Source: Dethiothermospora halolimnae
GTDB lineage: Bacteria > Bacillota > Clostridia > Tissierellales > VENL01
Reading direction: 5' to 3'
DNA length: 53,002 nucleotides
Assembly (NCBI RefSeq): GCF_037577855.1
Contig: NZ_JBAKFX010000026.1
Coordinates: 1-53,002, forward strand
Shown: piece after piece, positions 41,792-51,420 of the stretch
Layout of the letters: every line of letters begins with the position of its first letter
Position numbering within the stretch: the stretch's first letter is position 1
Program-made: the position numbers and the translations under genes
Notes under the pieces: generated by a model
Seen by the model: only the letters and a program-made list of their open reading frames with translations
Databases searched by the model: none
Told to the model about the DNA's origin: nothing

Positions 41792-44700
41792 CTAATACTC
41801 CAACTCCGATAACTTTCTATATATCTTATACCTCTCTTTAGCATCCTTTTCTGCTGAATTATATAATCCTTCCGCGATATCAGGGAATGTATTTGATACT
41901 TGAGAAAATCTTAGTTCTGTCATAATAAAATCTTTAAATGATTTTTTAGGCTCTTTAGAGTCTAAAATAAATGGATTTTTACTTTCTTCTTTTAACATAG
42001 GATTAAATCTATATAGATGCCAGTAGCCACTTTCCACCGCCTCTTTTTCCTGTCTAACACTGGTTCCCATACCGGTTTTTATCCCATGACTTATACAGGG
42101 TGCATAGGCTATTATTAGGGAAGGTCCCTTATAGTTTTCTGCTTCTTTTAATACTTTTACTGTATGGTTCATATTGGCACCCATGGCTATTTGAGCCACA
42201 TAGACATATCCATAACTCATAGACATTAAACCTAAGTCTTTTTTCCTTATTTTTTTACCCGATGCTGCAAACTTAGCTGATGCTGATTTGGGAGTAGCCT
42301 TTGATGACTGTCCTCCAGTATTTGAGTAAACTTCAGTATCAAATACTAATATGTTTACATCTTCTCCAGAGGCTAAAACATGATCTAGACCTCCATAACC
42401 TATATCATAAGCCCATCCATCTCCACCAACAATCCATTGAGATTTTTTAATTAAGAAATCCTTTTTATCTAATATTTCCCTTATAATAGGATTGGTTTTA
42501 TTCTGTGATTTATCTATTGCATTTAATAATTCTTTAGTGGCAACCTTTGAACCTTCACCATCATCCCTTGATTGTATCCAATTATTAAATGCACCTTTAA
42601 TATTATCATCTAAATTACTATTAAGCCCATCTTCCATTAAGGCATATAATTTATCTCTTATTTGTTCCACTGCCAAATACATTCCATATCCATATTCCGC
42701 ATTATCTTCAAATAATGAATTTGCCCATGCTGGACCCTTTTCTTCAGCATTAACAGTAAATGGCATTGACGGTGCACTTGCTCCCCATATTGATGAACAG
42801 CCCGTTGCATTTGCAATAATCATCCTATCTCCAAATAGTTGAGTTGCAAGTTTCAGATATGCAGTTTCTCCACACCCTGCACATGCTCCATGGAATTCTA
42901 ATAATGGTCTATTAAATTGACTTCCTTTAACAGAATATTTATTCATCAAGTCACTTTTATCCGTAACATTTTTTCTTGCAAATTCCCAGTTATCTTTCTG
43001 TCTTTCAATTTCTTTTTCTGCTTCAACCATAACTAGAGCTTTATTAGGTGCTGGGCATATGTCTGCACAGTTGCCACATCCGGTACAATCAAGGGGACTT
43101 ACTTGTATGCGATATTCTAACCCATCTAGTCCTTTTCCAATTGCTTTCTTTGTTTCAAATGTTTCAGGCTTACTTTGACTCTCCTCCTTATTTAGTACAA
43201 ATGGTCTTATTACTCCATGGGGGCATACATAGGAGCATTGATTACATTGAATACATTTATCAGTTTGCCATTGGGGTATCGTTACTGCTATTCCTCGCTT
43301 TTCATATGCTGTTGTTCCCACTGGGAATGTACCGTCTTCCATTCCTTTAAATCTTCCTACAGATAAATTATCTCCTTCTTTTTTAGCCATAGGTCTTTGT
43401 ATATCTTTTATAAAGTCCGGTTCTTCTTTTATTGGTGGTTTATCCTCTATTATATTCTTCCAATTCTCTTTAACCTCTACTTTTATAAGACTGTCTAAAG
43501 CTCTATCCACTGCTGAATAATTCATTTCCACTATTTTACGACCTTTTCTGCCATAGGTTTTTTCTATAAAATCTTTAAGGTAGCTTATAGCATCATCTAT
43601 TGGAATTACATTAGTTAGCTTAAAAAATACAGTTTGCATAATCATATTAATTCTTCCACCTAACCCTATATTATGGGCTATATTAACAGCATCTATTATA
43701 TAAAATTCAATATCATTATCTGCTATATAATTTTTAATTGCACTGGGAAGTTTTTCATCTAATTCAGTTTCATTCCATGGACAGTTTAAAACAAATGTAC
43801 CACCCTTTTTAAGTCCCTTAAGTAAGTCATAATGATAAATAAAAGATTTATTGTGACAAGCAATATAGTCGGAATCATATACCAAATAAGTAGATTTTAT
43901 TGGTTTTTCTCCAAACCTCAAATGGGATACTGTTGTTCCTCCAGATTTTTTACTATCATACTCAAAATATCCTTGGGCATATAATTTGGTTTTATCACCT
44001 ATTATCTTAATAGCCATCTTATTTGCTCCAACGGTACCATCGGAACCTAATCCAAATAACCTACAACTAATATTACCTTTAGGTGTAGTATCTGTATTTT
44101 CCACTGATTTAAGGGATGTTTCAGTTATATCGTCAATAATTCCTAAAGTAAAGTCATTTTTAGGACTATCATTTTTTAAATTATTATATACTGCTACTAT
44201 TTGACCAGGGGTTGTGTCTTTCTGACCTAGACCAAATCTCCCCCCTACAATAACTGGATTTTTTTCATTATCATAAAATAAGCTTTTTACATCTTTATAT
44301 AAAGGTTCCCCCCCTGAGCCCGGCTCTTTGGTCCTATCTAATACTGCTATTTTCTTCACACTATCTGGCAATACATTAAAGAAATATTTAGATGAAAAAG
44401 GTCTATAAAGATGTACTTTTATAAGTCCTACCTTTTCTCCTTTTTCAATTAAATAATCAATGGTTTCTTCAATAGTTTCACATACAGAGCCCATTGCCAC
44501 AATTATATTTTCTGCCTCTTTATGTCCATAATAGTTAAATGGATGATAGTTCCTTCCTGTTACTTTGTTAATTTCATTCATATAATTTTCAACCTTATCA
44601 GGAACCTCTTGATAAAATGGATTTATTGACTCTCTTTGTTGAAAATATATATCTGGATTTTGGGCTGTTCCCCTTATTACTGGCCTTTCAGGATTTAGCG

Positions 44701-45319
44701 ATCTATTTCTAAAGTCATTTACCGCCTTATAATCAATTAGTTTATCAAATTCCTCATAATCTATAACCTCTACCTTTTGGACCTCATGGGATGTTCTAAA
44801 GCCATCAAAAAAATGTAAAAAAGGCAATCTTAATTTTATACTACTAAGATGGGCTACTCCAGCTAAATCCATAACCTCCTGAACACTACTGGATGCCAAC
44901 ATTGCAAACCCTGTTTGCCTAGTGGCCATAACATCCTGATGGTCCCCAAATATTGATAAGGCATGGGCTGCTATTGCCCGAGCACTTACATGGAATACTC
45001 CTGGGAGTAACTCACCAGAAATTTTATACATATTGGGAATCATTAAAAGTAATCCTTGAGAAGCTGTATAGGTTGTTGTTAGTGCTCCCCCTTGTAATGC
45101 CCCATGGACTGACCCTGCAGCTCCAGCCTCCGATTGGAGTTCAGCAACTCTAACCGATTGCCCAAACAAGTTTTTCTTTCCATTTGCTGCCCACTTATCT
45201 ACCAATTCAGCCATTGGTGATGATGGAGTTATTGGATAAATAGCCGCTATATCAGTAAAAGCATAGGATACATATGCAGCAGCTTCATTTCCATCCATGG
45301 TTTTCATAATTTTAGTCAT
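41792..45319 (-). CDS. nifJ: Pyruvate:ferredoxin (flavodoxin) oxidoreductase
   Basis: Encodes 1175 residues, the full single-chain PFOR. Near the N-terminus, MDGNEAAAYVSYAFTDIAAIYPITPSSPM binds the pyruvate/TPP region. Two 4Fe-4S clusters are shown by CIQCNQCSYVCP and CTGCGNCADICP, and the proximal cluster by CAGCGE plus a late Cys (YAPCISHGI). TPP binding is at GGDGWAYDIGYGG and VYSNTGGQSSKATP. It decarboxylates pyruvate to acetyl-CoA, CO2 and reduced ferredoxin, a core reaction of anaerobes. A strong AAGGAGG site precedes the ATG. It is monocistronic or followed by the small spore gene after a hairpin. Confidence 0.98.
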   Translation of the reverse strand: MTKIMKTMDGNEAAAYVSYAFTDIAAIYPITPSSPMAELVDKWAANGKKNLFGQSVRVAELQSEAGAAGSVHGALQGGALTTTYTASQGLLLMIPNMYKISGELLPGVFHVSARAIAAHALSIFGDHQDVMATRQTGFAMLASSSVQEVMDLAGVAHLSSIKLRLPFLHFFDGFRTSHEVQKVEVIDYEEFDKLIDYKAVNDFRNRSLNPERPVIRGTAQNPDIYFQQRESINPFYQEVPDKVENYMNEINKVTGRNYHPFNYYGHKEAENIIVAMGSVCETIEETIDYLIEKGEKVGLIKVHLYRPFSSKYFFNVLPDSVKKIAVLDRTKEPGSGGEPLYKDVKSLFYDNEKNPVIVGGRFGLGQKDTTPGQIVAVYNNLKNDSPKNDFTLGIIDDITETSLKSVENTDTTPKGNISCRLFGLGSDGTVGANKMAIKIIGDKTKLYAQGYFEYDSKKSGGTTVSHLRFGEKPIKSTYLVYDSDYIACHNKSFIYHYDLLKGLKKGGTFVLNCPWNETELDEKLPSAIKNYIADNDIEFYIIDAVNIAHNIGLGGRINMIMQTVFFKLTNVIPIDDAISYLKDFIEKTYGRKGRKIVEMNYSAVDRALDSLIKVEVKENWKNIIEDKPPIKEEPDFIKDIQRPMAKKEGDNLSVGRFKGMEDGTFPVGTTAYEKRGIAVTIPQWQTDKCIQCNQCSYVCPHGVIRPFVLNKEESQSKPETFETKKAIGKGLDGLEYRIQVSPLDCTGCGNCADICPAPNKALVMVEAEKEIERQKDNWEFARKNVTDKSDLMNKYSVKGSQFNRPLLEFHGACAGCGETAYLKLATQLFGDRMIIANATGCSSIWGASAPSMPFTVNAEEKGPAWANSLFEDNAEYGYGMYLAVEQIRDKLYALMEDGLNSNLDDNIKGAFNNWIQSRDDGEGSKVATKELLNAIDKSQNKTNPIIREILDKKDFLIKKSQWIVGGDGWAYDIGYGGLDHVLASGEDVNILVFDTEVYSNTGGQSSKATPKSASAKFAASGKKIRKKDLGLMSMSYGYVYVAQIAMGANMNHTVKVLKEAENYKGPSLIIAYAPCISHGIKTGMGTSVRQEKEAVESGYWHLYRFNPMLKEESKNPFILDSKEPKKSFKDFIMTELRFSQVSNTFPDIAEGLYNSAEKDAKERYKIYRKLSELEY

Positions 45320-45365
45320 ATATTCAACCTCCTTAATTGTACAAATCTAATATTTTAGTAATTTA

Positions 45366-45388
45366 CTGGGGGATTACTAATATCCCAG
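45366..45388. repeat. Dispersed hairpin element, copy C
   Basis: CTGGGGGATTACTAATATCCCAG is an imperfect hairpin with the same GGGGATTAC core as elements A and B. It lies in the 336-base gap upstream of PFOR and is followed by a short AATAATAAGATA-type run similar to the units of the 22-bp array. The rest of that gap is very AT-rich, with no gene seen. Confidence 0.6.
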
Positions 45389-45401
45389 CAATAAAATAAT
45401 A

Positions 45402-45430
45402 ATAAGATATCAAATTTTATTATTTGACAA
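45402..45430 (-). promoter_or_regulatory. Candidate PFOR promoter
   Basis: On the minus strand, -35 TTGTCA (complement of 45425-45430) and -10 TCTTAT (complement of 45402-45407) are 17 bases apart. The -35 is good, the -10 mediocre (four of six). Confidence 0.4.
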
Positions 45431-45655
45431 ACTAAAATAATAATACATAAATACATGAAAAAACTTCTATTAGGTTTTTATATTATTTTTTATAATAAAT
45501 TAGAGGATTTTATATATTATTATCGAATATATTTAATAGTAAAGAATTTTCACACTTTTTTAATTTTTCAATTCTTGTGATGTTATATTATGGAATATTA
45601 TATTATTTTATTATAACTTTTAATTATGTTTTAGTTTAAAAGGGGGAATTGTTAA

Positions 45656-46051
45656 ATGGTTTTACAAAATGGCAAAAGTCTAAAAATTAAAGAAATTACT
45701 ATTAATAATGATGTTTATGAAGTGGAAATTATCAATAAACAAAATGAACTACTTCTCTATGGCTTATTAAACGATAGACAGGATTTAGAAATAGAGTCTA
45801 CTTTACAGAAATACCCTATGTCTATATACTATTTAAGATTATCAGACAAAAAAAATAATAAGTCACAAGAGTTATTAATAGGTACAAAAGAACAGGATTG
45901 TATAAAGGCAATAGAAATAATTAAAAACCATGAAATAGCTTTTGACCATATAGAAACAGTTTTAAATGAGATGGGGATTCCAAATTTACATGAGATTGAT
46001 AAAATGACTATTGACTCCATTGAAAAAGCTGTTTTAGACCAGGATAACTAA
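45656..46051 (+). CDS. Uncharacterised 131-residue protein
   Basis: Starts MVLQNGKSLKIKEITINNDV with ribosome binding site AAAGGGGG. The protein is soluble: an N-terminal beta-rich half (VYEVEIINKQNELLLYGLL) and a helical C-terminal half ending EKAVLDQDN. No family or catalytic motif is recognised. It is monocistronic, and its last three codons lie inside the 60-bp palindrome it shares with the convergent gene. Confidence 0.65.
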   Translation: MVLQNGKSLKIKEITINNDVYEVEIINKQNELLLYGLLNDRQDLEIESTLQKYPMSIYYLRLSDKKNNKSQELLIGTKEQDCIKAIEIIKNHEIAFDHIETVLNEMGIPNLHEIDKMTIDSIEKAVLDQDN

Positions 46052-46101
46052 ATAAATTAAGGGCATCGCTTAAGCGATGCCCTTAATTTATTTAGTTATC
46101 C
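46042..46101. terminator. Perfect 60-bp palindrome shared by two convergent genes
   Basis: Bases 46042-46071 are exactly complementary in reverse to 46072-46101 (centre CGCTTAAGCG). The palindrome contains GATAACTAA at both ends, so both convergent genes end in Asp-Asn-stop. It must act as a bidirectional terminator, but its length and perfection go well beyond that need. Confidence 0.9.
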
Positions 46102-46493
46102 CCACTAACATCCAATCTCCATTTATCTTTACTTATGCCATTTTTAATATATAAATCCATGGCCACTGAATCCATATTAAAGTTAAATAGTTTATACCAA
46201 AATGGATGTTCTGACTTAAAGTTTATATTATTTTTGTCACTATTAATTTGTGATTTAAATTCCTTCCAACCTAACCTTTCTTCTATATATCTAAATTTTG
46301 ATTTAGCTTTAATATCATTCCAGGTATTACTGTCTATCAAATATATACTTTCATTTTCATTGTTTTGAGCAGCTTTTATGATCTCCTTTGCAACTTTATA
46401 AGGCTTATTAAATTTTAAATTTACATATAAAACTCCCGTTCCCACCATAAGTATCATAATAATTATTATTGATATAACTCTCTTTCTCCCCAT
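46092..46493 (-). CDS. Small membrane-anchored extracytoplasmic protein, unknown
   Basis: Encodes 133 residues: an N-terminal basic start (MGRKRVI) and one membrane segment (ISIIIIMILMVGTGVLYVNL), then about 105 residues facing outside. The pattern KVAKEIIKAAQNNENESIYLID, then a C-terminal MDLYIKNGISKDKWRLDVSG resembles DUF4878/nuclear transport factor 2-like extracytoplasmic domains, but the match is weak. It follows the deaminase-like gene by 19 bases and may share its transcript. Confidence 0.65.
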   Translation of the reverse strand: MGRKRVISIIIIMILMVGTGVLYVNLKFNKPYKVAKEIIKAAQNNENESIYLIDSNTWNDIKAKSKFRYIEERLGWKEFKSQINSDKNNINFKSEHPFWYKLFNFNMDSVAMDLYIKNGISKDKWRLDVSGDN

Positions 46494-46512
46494 TATTATC
46501 CCCCTTTTGGCT

Positions 46513-47139
46513 TTAGCTTATCTCTTTATTTATTTCTCTTATAACATGGATTATACTTTTCTTCTTTTTCCTTAAATCTAGTAATTTATCATTTTTATAA
46601 AATTTTATTCCTATTTCTACAGCTTCACTACACTCCTCCTTCCATCCCCGTAATACTTTCTCTGCTTTATTAGAGTTTCTTAAGATAAAGTCTGTTAATA
46701 ATACAATCTGTATAAAGTCAAATTCTTTGTTAGGACCAAATATATTAGTCTTTGTTTTGTCAAAGAGTTTATTTTCAAAATCCATTTCTCTACTCTTTCT
46801 ATTACCGGCTATAAATTTTATAGTACCTATATTACTTGTCAAAATGGCACCATAACACATAATACACGGCTCCATGGTTAGATATATAGTATACGACCTT
46901 ATATTTTTGTACTTATATTCATTTAACTTAAGAATTGCATTAATTCCTCCATGGGCAATCCTGTTACCTGAAATTTGTCCTATGATATTTTTCCTTTCAT
47001 ATGTTTTATCCCTTCCTTTAGCTACTATATTATTCTTATCATCTACGATAACAGCCCCTATAGGTCTTGAACCTTTACAATATGATTTCCAAGCTTGGGA
47101 AAAGGCAAGCTTCGTAGGTTCTGGCATATTTATATCCAT
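46513..47139 (-). CDS. Cytidine/deoxycytidylate deaminase-fold protein lacking the catalytic Glu
   Basis: Encodes 208 residues. The fold is clear: RPIGAVIVDDKNNIVAKGRD, then IAHGGINAILKL at 61-72, TIYLTMEPCIMCYGAIL at 84-100. Zinc ligands His63, Cys92 and Cys95 are kept, but the proton-shuttling Glu of the HAE motif is replaced: the sequence is His-Gly-Gly. GAA to GGA is a single base change. The extra C-terminal 90 residues are lysine-rich. With the Glu missing, standard deamination is unlikely; it may be a binding protein or a recent loss of function. Confidence 0.82.
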   Translation of the reverse strand: MDINMPEPTKLAFSQAWKSYCKGSRPIGAVIVDDKNNIVAKGRDKTYERKNIIGQISGNRIAHGGINAILKLNEYKYKNIRSYTIYLTMEPCIMCYGAILTSNIGTIKFIAGNRKSREMDFENKLFDKTKTNIFGPNKEFDFIQIVLLTDFILRNSNKAEKVLRGWKEECSEAVEIGIKFYKNDKLLDLRKKKKSIIHVIREINKEIS

Positions 47140-47336
47140 ATATAAACCCCTTTTTAAAAATTATTAAAATAACTATTATTTTATATTTCTTCATTTTTTT
47201 AATATTTCCTGCATATATTAGCCGTTTTTAAATTATTTTTCAAATACCAATTTTTGATATGATCATCATCTTATATTTATCATTTTTTTACAAATAATAT
47301 ATTTAGTAAATAATAAATGATTTTTGGAGGTGCAAT

Positions 47337-48227
47337 ATGAAAAAAAGTTTAGTAGTACTATTGGCTCTTTCTTTATTATTAGTTTCATGTACTGAGCCAG
47401 AGGAAAAACCACAACAACCACAACAGAAACAGCAACAACAATTGGAAACCGATGAGTCTTATATTTTTGACACCGCAGATGTTCAAAATTGTAGAATTAC
47501 AGCTGACAAAACCCCAGTTAAATCAGGTAAAGGTAATAATTTTAGTACCATAGCCTACCTAAAGAAAAATGATGTAGTTAAAGTTTTAGACGAGCAGGAT
47601 AACTGGTACATTATTCTTCTTGATAATAACCAAGTTGGCGCATTACCTACTAATCAAGCAACACCTGTAGTTAGAGAGAATCAAACATCGGGGAATGAAC
47701 CTAATGGTGAAACAAATGATAGACCAAATACCAATGTTAAACCTAGAGAACAGCAAAATGAAAATCAAGATACCCAAAATAAAACTGAACCTAATAACGA
47801 ACCAAATAATATAGCTAGAAATAATACAACTACAAACTTGGCATCCAATGAGCAACAAATGGTTAATTTGGTTAATGCTGAGAGAAAGAAAAACAATCTA
47901 CCTCCTTTAACAGTGGATCCAGAAGTCACAAGGGTAGCTAGAATAAAATCTCAAGATATGGTAGACAATAATTATTTTAGCCATAATTCTCCTAATTATG
48001 GTAGTCCCTTCGAAATGATGGATGATTTTGATATTGAATATTTACATGCTGGAGAAAATTTAGCAGGTAATTCAACTGTTCAAAGGGCCCATAATGCATT
48101 AATGAACTCCAGTGGCCACAGAAAGAATATTCTTAGTCCAAATTTCACCCATATAGGTATAGGAATTAAACCAAGTGAAAAGTATGGATATATATTTACG
48201 CAAATGTTTATAAGTAAACCACAATAA
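47337..48227 (+). CDS. CAP-domain (SCP/YkwD-like) lipoprotein with SH3 domain
   Basis: Encodes 296 residues. The signal peptide ends in lipobox LVSC (Cys18), followed by a Gln/Pro-rich spacer. An SH3-type domain (about 50-105: CRITADKTPVKSGKGNNFST to NWYIILLDNNQVGALP) precedes an Asn/Glu-rich linker. The C-terminal CAP domain (about 170-296) has MVNLVNAERKKNNLPPL, YFSHNSPNYGSPFEMM, HAGENLAGN, and SGHRKNILSPNFTHIGIGI. It is anchored outside and may bind the cell wall; YkwD-like proteins of spore formers are often linked to sporulation. Confidence 0.92.
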   Translation: MKKSLVVLLALSLLLVSCTEPEEKPQQPQQKQQQQLETDESYIFDTADVQNCRITADKTPVKSGKGNNFSTIAYLKKNDVVKVLDEQDNWYIILLDNNQVGALPTNQATPVVRENQTSGNEPNGETNDRPNTNVKPREQQNENQDTQNKTEPNNEPNNIARNNTTTNLASNEQQMVNLVNAERKKNNLPPLTVDPEVTRVARIKSQDMVDNNYFSHNSPNYGSPFEMMDDFDIEYLHAGENLAGNSTVQRAHNALMNSSGHRKNILSPNFTHIGIGIKPSEKYGYIFTQMFISKPQ

Positions 48228-48258
48228 AAAATCGGCTATATAGCCGATTTTTTATTGT
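48221..48258. terminator. Bidirectional terminator after the CAP lipoprotein gene
   Basis: ACAATAAAAAATCGGCTA and its exact complement surround a TA centre. The stem includes the stop codon and carries A- and T-runs on both sides, so it serves both the lipoprotein gene and the convergent peptidase gene. Confidence 0.9.
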
Positions 48259-48268
48259 TAATAAATAT

Positions 48269-49300
48269 TTATTTTTCCTCTATTATCATAGCATAACTTC
48301 CTATTTCATAATATCTTTGTATAAGAGTATCTTCATCATAAATAACATGGCCTCTTAACGGGTCCATAGCATAAATTTTATCATCTACGTACCCTTTAAT
48401 TACAACAGTATGCAAGTTTGTAGGCGCTTTAAAATATTCTTTACTACCACTGAGATACCATGAATAGTTAAACTTCCCTTTCTGCATATCAATAGTTACC
48501 CAAATAATTATCGGTATACCCCTATTAATATAGTTTCTTAACTCTTCTTTACTCGAGTTACTAATATTAATAGCTTTTTTATCCTGTGAAATATCATTAA
48601 AATAACGATTAGCTGCATCTATAATTGGAGACGGAAAGGAAAACCATCCGTTGGCATCACTGGGATCTCCAACAAAAGCCTTATGGGGATTAGGTCCATA
48701 AAGTTTTCCATCTTTATGATAAAAGTACTTTTTATCTAAATATTTATCTGCCATCTCTACTTTTTCTACTTCGTAATTATAATAATTTAATAGAGCCGTT
48801 AATGACGTTATCTCACATCCATTTGGCAATTGGGGATTTTGCAGAATTGTTTCAACTGGCATATATACCTTTTTTATATTTAAACTTCCATCTTCTAGCC
48901 TTTCATAATCCTTTATATAATCAAATACTTTATTTTCAAATATAACGTCATTATTATTACTTTTAATTTCAATAATATGCTCCTCTTCACTGGTTTGATA
49001 ATATTCAGGGCTTCTTACTTGTTTTATCTTATACTTTTTATAATAACTTAATGGAGCTGAAGTTGCCTTTCCATTATTATTGGTTATCAGCTTATCTACT
49101 ACAGTATTTGATTTAATTTCTATAATGGAGTATTCAGACCCTTTAATAGGAACTTTTGTTTTAAAATCAATATTTTCAATAGTTATAGTGCCCTTTTTAT
49201 TAATATCATTTATCTCTTCAAAGTGATAGCCAACTATAAAAATCTCTATAAACAATATAATAACTAATATTAATAAAGTTTTCTTTAACTTCCTCTCCAT
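48269..49300 (-). CDS. Membrane-anchored C39-like peptidase with SpaA/Cna-B-type domain
   Basis: Encodes 343 residues from the ATG at 49298-49300; an ATG 15 bases earlier overlaps the GGAGG site and is less likely. One membrane segment (TLLILVIILFIEIFIVGY) is followed by a Cna-B-like beta domain (GTITIENIDFKTKVPIKGSE, about 37-120). A C39_2 papain-like domain comes next: NPQLPNGCEITSLTALL carries the catalytic Cys162, NLHTVVIKGYVDD the His, then MDPLRGH the Asp. It is extracytoplasmic and could cleave wall or envelope peptides; substrates unknown. Confidence 0.85.
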   Translation of the reverse strand: MERKLKKTLLILVIILFIEIFIVGYHFEEINDINKKGTITIENIDFKTKVPIKGSEYSIIEIKSNTVVDKLITNNNGKATSAPLSYYKKYKIKQVRSPEYYQTSEEEHIIEIKSNNNDVIFENKVFDYIKDYERLEDGSLNIKKVYMPVETILQNPQLPNGCEITSLTALLNYYNYEVEKVEMADKYLDKKYFYHKDGKLYGPNPHKAFVGDPSDANGWFSFPSPIIDAANRYFNDISQDKKAINISNSSKEELRNYINRGIPIIIWVTIDMQKGKFNYSWYLSGSKEYFKAPTNLHTVVIKGYVDDKIYAMDPLRGHVIYDEDTLIQRYYEIGSYAMIIEEK

Positions 49301-49422
49301 TTTAGTTTCCTCCATATCAATATTTAACTATATTTTAGCAACTATATAGCCCTTTAGTTATATACTATTTATAAAGCCCTTATATAATACCATATTATTA
49401 TAAAACCTAATATTTAGATTTA

Positions 49423-51270
49423 TTATAATTCTATAAAAAACTTCTTGTACCATATAAGAAATACATATACTGTCCATACACGTCTGGCATTATCACTTTC
49501 TTTTCTATAGTGAGCATCTAAAATTTCAATAAGGTCTCCTTTATTGAAAAATTTACCTGCTATATCAGATTGGAACATGTCCTTAACTATGTTATAGTAT
49601 TTTTCATCCCTTAGCCAGTGTCTTATAGGTACTGGAAAACCTAGTTTTTTCCTTTTTGCCCATTCATCCGGTAGTACCTCATTGGCCGCTACCCTTAAAG
49701 CATATTTAGTCTTTTCACTATCAACAAGTAGCTCACTAGGAATTTCCGATGCAAGCTTCTGCACTTCCTTATCTAGAAAAGGTACCCTTAGTTCTAAAGA
49801 ATGGGCCATACTCATTTTATCTGCTTTAAGAAGTATATCCCTTGGCATCCAAAGATGTAGGTCTAAATATTGCATTTTACTTAAATCATCTTCACTATTT
49901 ATATTTTTATATATTTTCTTAGTTATCTCTTGTGCAGATGGACCATATTTATATTCATCATTTAAGACTTTTAAAGCCTCATCTTCTTCAAATACTATGG
50001 CATGTCCAATAAAATGCTCTTCTATAGTTTGTCCACCTCTAACTAAAAAGTCAGTTATCTTATTCTTTGGTAAAGCCTTAGATAATGATGACATCCCTTT
50101 ACGTAAAAAGTGGGGCAGTTTTTGATATTTAGTCATTTTTCTTGAGGTTTGATACCATAAATATCCTCCAAAAATTTCATCTGCTCCCTCTCCCGATAAT
50201 ACAACCGTAACATGTTCACTTGCTAATTTAGATAAGAAATATAGGGGAACCACAGAAGGATTAGATTGGGGCTCATCCATAAAATACTGTATTGTTGATA
50301 GATTTTCAAAACACTCCTCAGCTGTAACCATTGTTTTATGATTTTCAATTTTTAAAATATCAGATAATTCTTTTGCTAGATTTGTTTCATCAAACATAGC
50401 CTCATAATCATTGAATCCTACGGAAAATGTATTATCCGGCTTTAGTAAAGAGGCAATATAGCTGGAATCTATTCCCCCCGATAAAAAAGACCCTACCTTT
50501 ACATCACTAATCTTATGATATTTAACTGATTCCTCCATACTTTGTTTTATTTTATCAACATAATAATTCAAATTATCATCTGTCTTATCAAAGTTTGGTT
50601 TCCAATAGGGTTTAGTTTCTATATTCCCATTTTTATAAATCATATAATGTCCCGGTTTCAGCCTATATACCCCTTTAAAAAAAGTTTCATCAAGAACTGA
50701 ATATTGAAAAGTTAAATAGGGCTTTAATGCTTCATTATTAAATTCCTTTATATAAGAAGGATGTTTTAAAAAGGATTTAATTTCTGAACCGAAAATAAAA
50801 GAACCATCCCTAGTATTTTGTGTATAGTATAGGGGCTTAATGCCAAAAAAGTCCCTTGCCATAAATAACTCTTCATTATTTCTATCCCATATGGCAAAAC
50901 TAAACATCCCCCTAACCTTTTTTAATAAATCTACTCCATACTCTTCATAAGAATGGATTAATACTTCACTATCGGTATCACTTTTGAATATATGACCCTT
51001 GTTCTCTAGTTCTATCTTTAGTTCTTTATAGTTATATATCTCACCATTAAATACTAATATACAACTACTATCTTCATTATGAATCGGTTGGCTCCCATCC
51101 TCTGACATATCTATTATCTTAAGACGTCTAAATCCCAACGATATATTACCATCATTATATATTCCAGAACTATCTGGTCCTCTATGAATTATAGTATCCA
51201 TCATATTATTAATTATATTTTTTTTATCTATAGGCAAATTACTACCCGTAAAACCAACAAAACCACACAT
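49423..51270 (-). CDS. asnB: Glutamine-hydrolysing asparagine synthetase
   Basis: Encodes 615 residues from the ATG at 51268-51270, chosen because the catalytic Cys must directly follow Met (MCGFVGF); an upstream start three codons earlier is wrong. The N-terminal class II glutaminase has RGPDSSG and FNGEIYNY; the synthetase domain has SFLSGGIDSSYIA (PP-loop) and LSGEGADEIFGGY. It makes asparagine from aspartate, glutamine and ATP, or amidates wall peptides in some lineages. A good promoter lies 120 bases upstream. Confidence 0.96.
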   Translation of the reverse strand: MCGFVGFTGSNLPIDKKNIINNMMDTIIHRGPDSSGIYNDGNISLGFRRLKIIDMSEDGSQPIHNEDSSCILVFNGEIYNYKELKIELENKGHIFKSDTDSEVLIHSYEEYGVDLLKKVRGMFSFAIWDRNNEELFMARDFFGIKPLYYTQNTRDGSFIFGSEIKSFLKHPSYIKEFNNEALKPYLTFQYSVLDETFFKGVYRLKPGHYMIYKNGNIETKPYWKPNFDKTDDNLNYYVDKIKQSMEESVKYHKISDVKVGSFLSGGIDSSYIASLLKPDNTFSVGFNDYEAMFDETNLAKELSDILKIENHKTMVTAEECFENLSTIQYFMDEPQSNPSVVPLYFLSKLASEHVTVVLSGEGADEIFGGYLWYQTSRKMTKYQKLPHFLRKGMSSLSKALPKNKITDFLVRGGQTIEEHFIGHAIVFEEDEALKVLNDEYKYGPSAQEITKKIYKNINSEDDLSKMQYLDLHLWMPRDILLKADKMSMAHSLELRVPFLDKEVQKLASEIPSELLVDSEKTKYALRVAANEVLPDEWAKRKKLGFPVPIRHWLRDEKYYNIVKDMFQSDIAGKFFNKGDLIEILDAHYRKESDNARRVWTVYVFLIWYKKFFIEL

Positions 51271-51391
51271 ATTTACCACCCCTTAACAATTTTCATGTAT
51301 ATCAATAAAAAAACTAAATCTATTCTACAAAATACAAATCAAACCTTTTATTGTAAATATAACTCAGGTTTTTCCCTATTAGAATATCGAA

Positions 51392-51420
51392 ATTATACCA
51401 CCTAAATCCTCAAATTTCAA
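51392..51420 (-). promoter_or_regulatory. Promoter of asnB
   Basis: On the minus strand, -35 TTGAAA (complement of 51415-51420), a 17-base spacer ending in TGG, and a perfect -10 TATAAT (complement of 51392-51397). The leader to the ATG is about 115 bases, with only a weak AAACCT/AGGTTT stem. The 300-base gap upstream of asnB holds no gene; a locally GC-richer patch at 51474-51533 is discussed in the findings. Confidence 0.75.

Noticed and set aside
51380..51420. T-box riboswitch upstream of asnB
   Set aside because: The GGTGGTATAA run looked like a T-box core, but the same bases form a TTGAAA-17-TATAAT promoter, and no specifier stem, antiterminator or terminator can be drawn.
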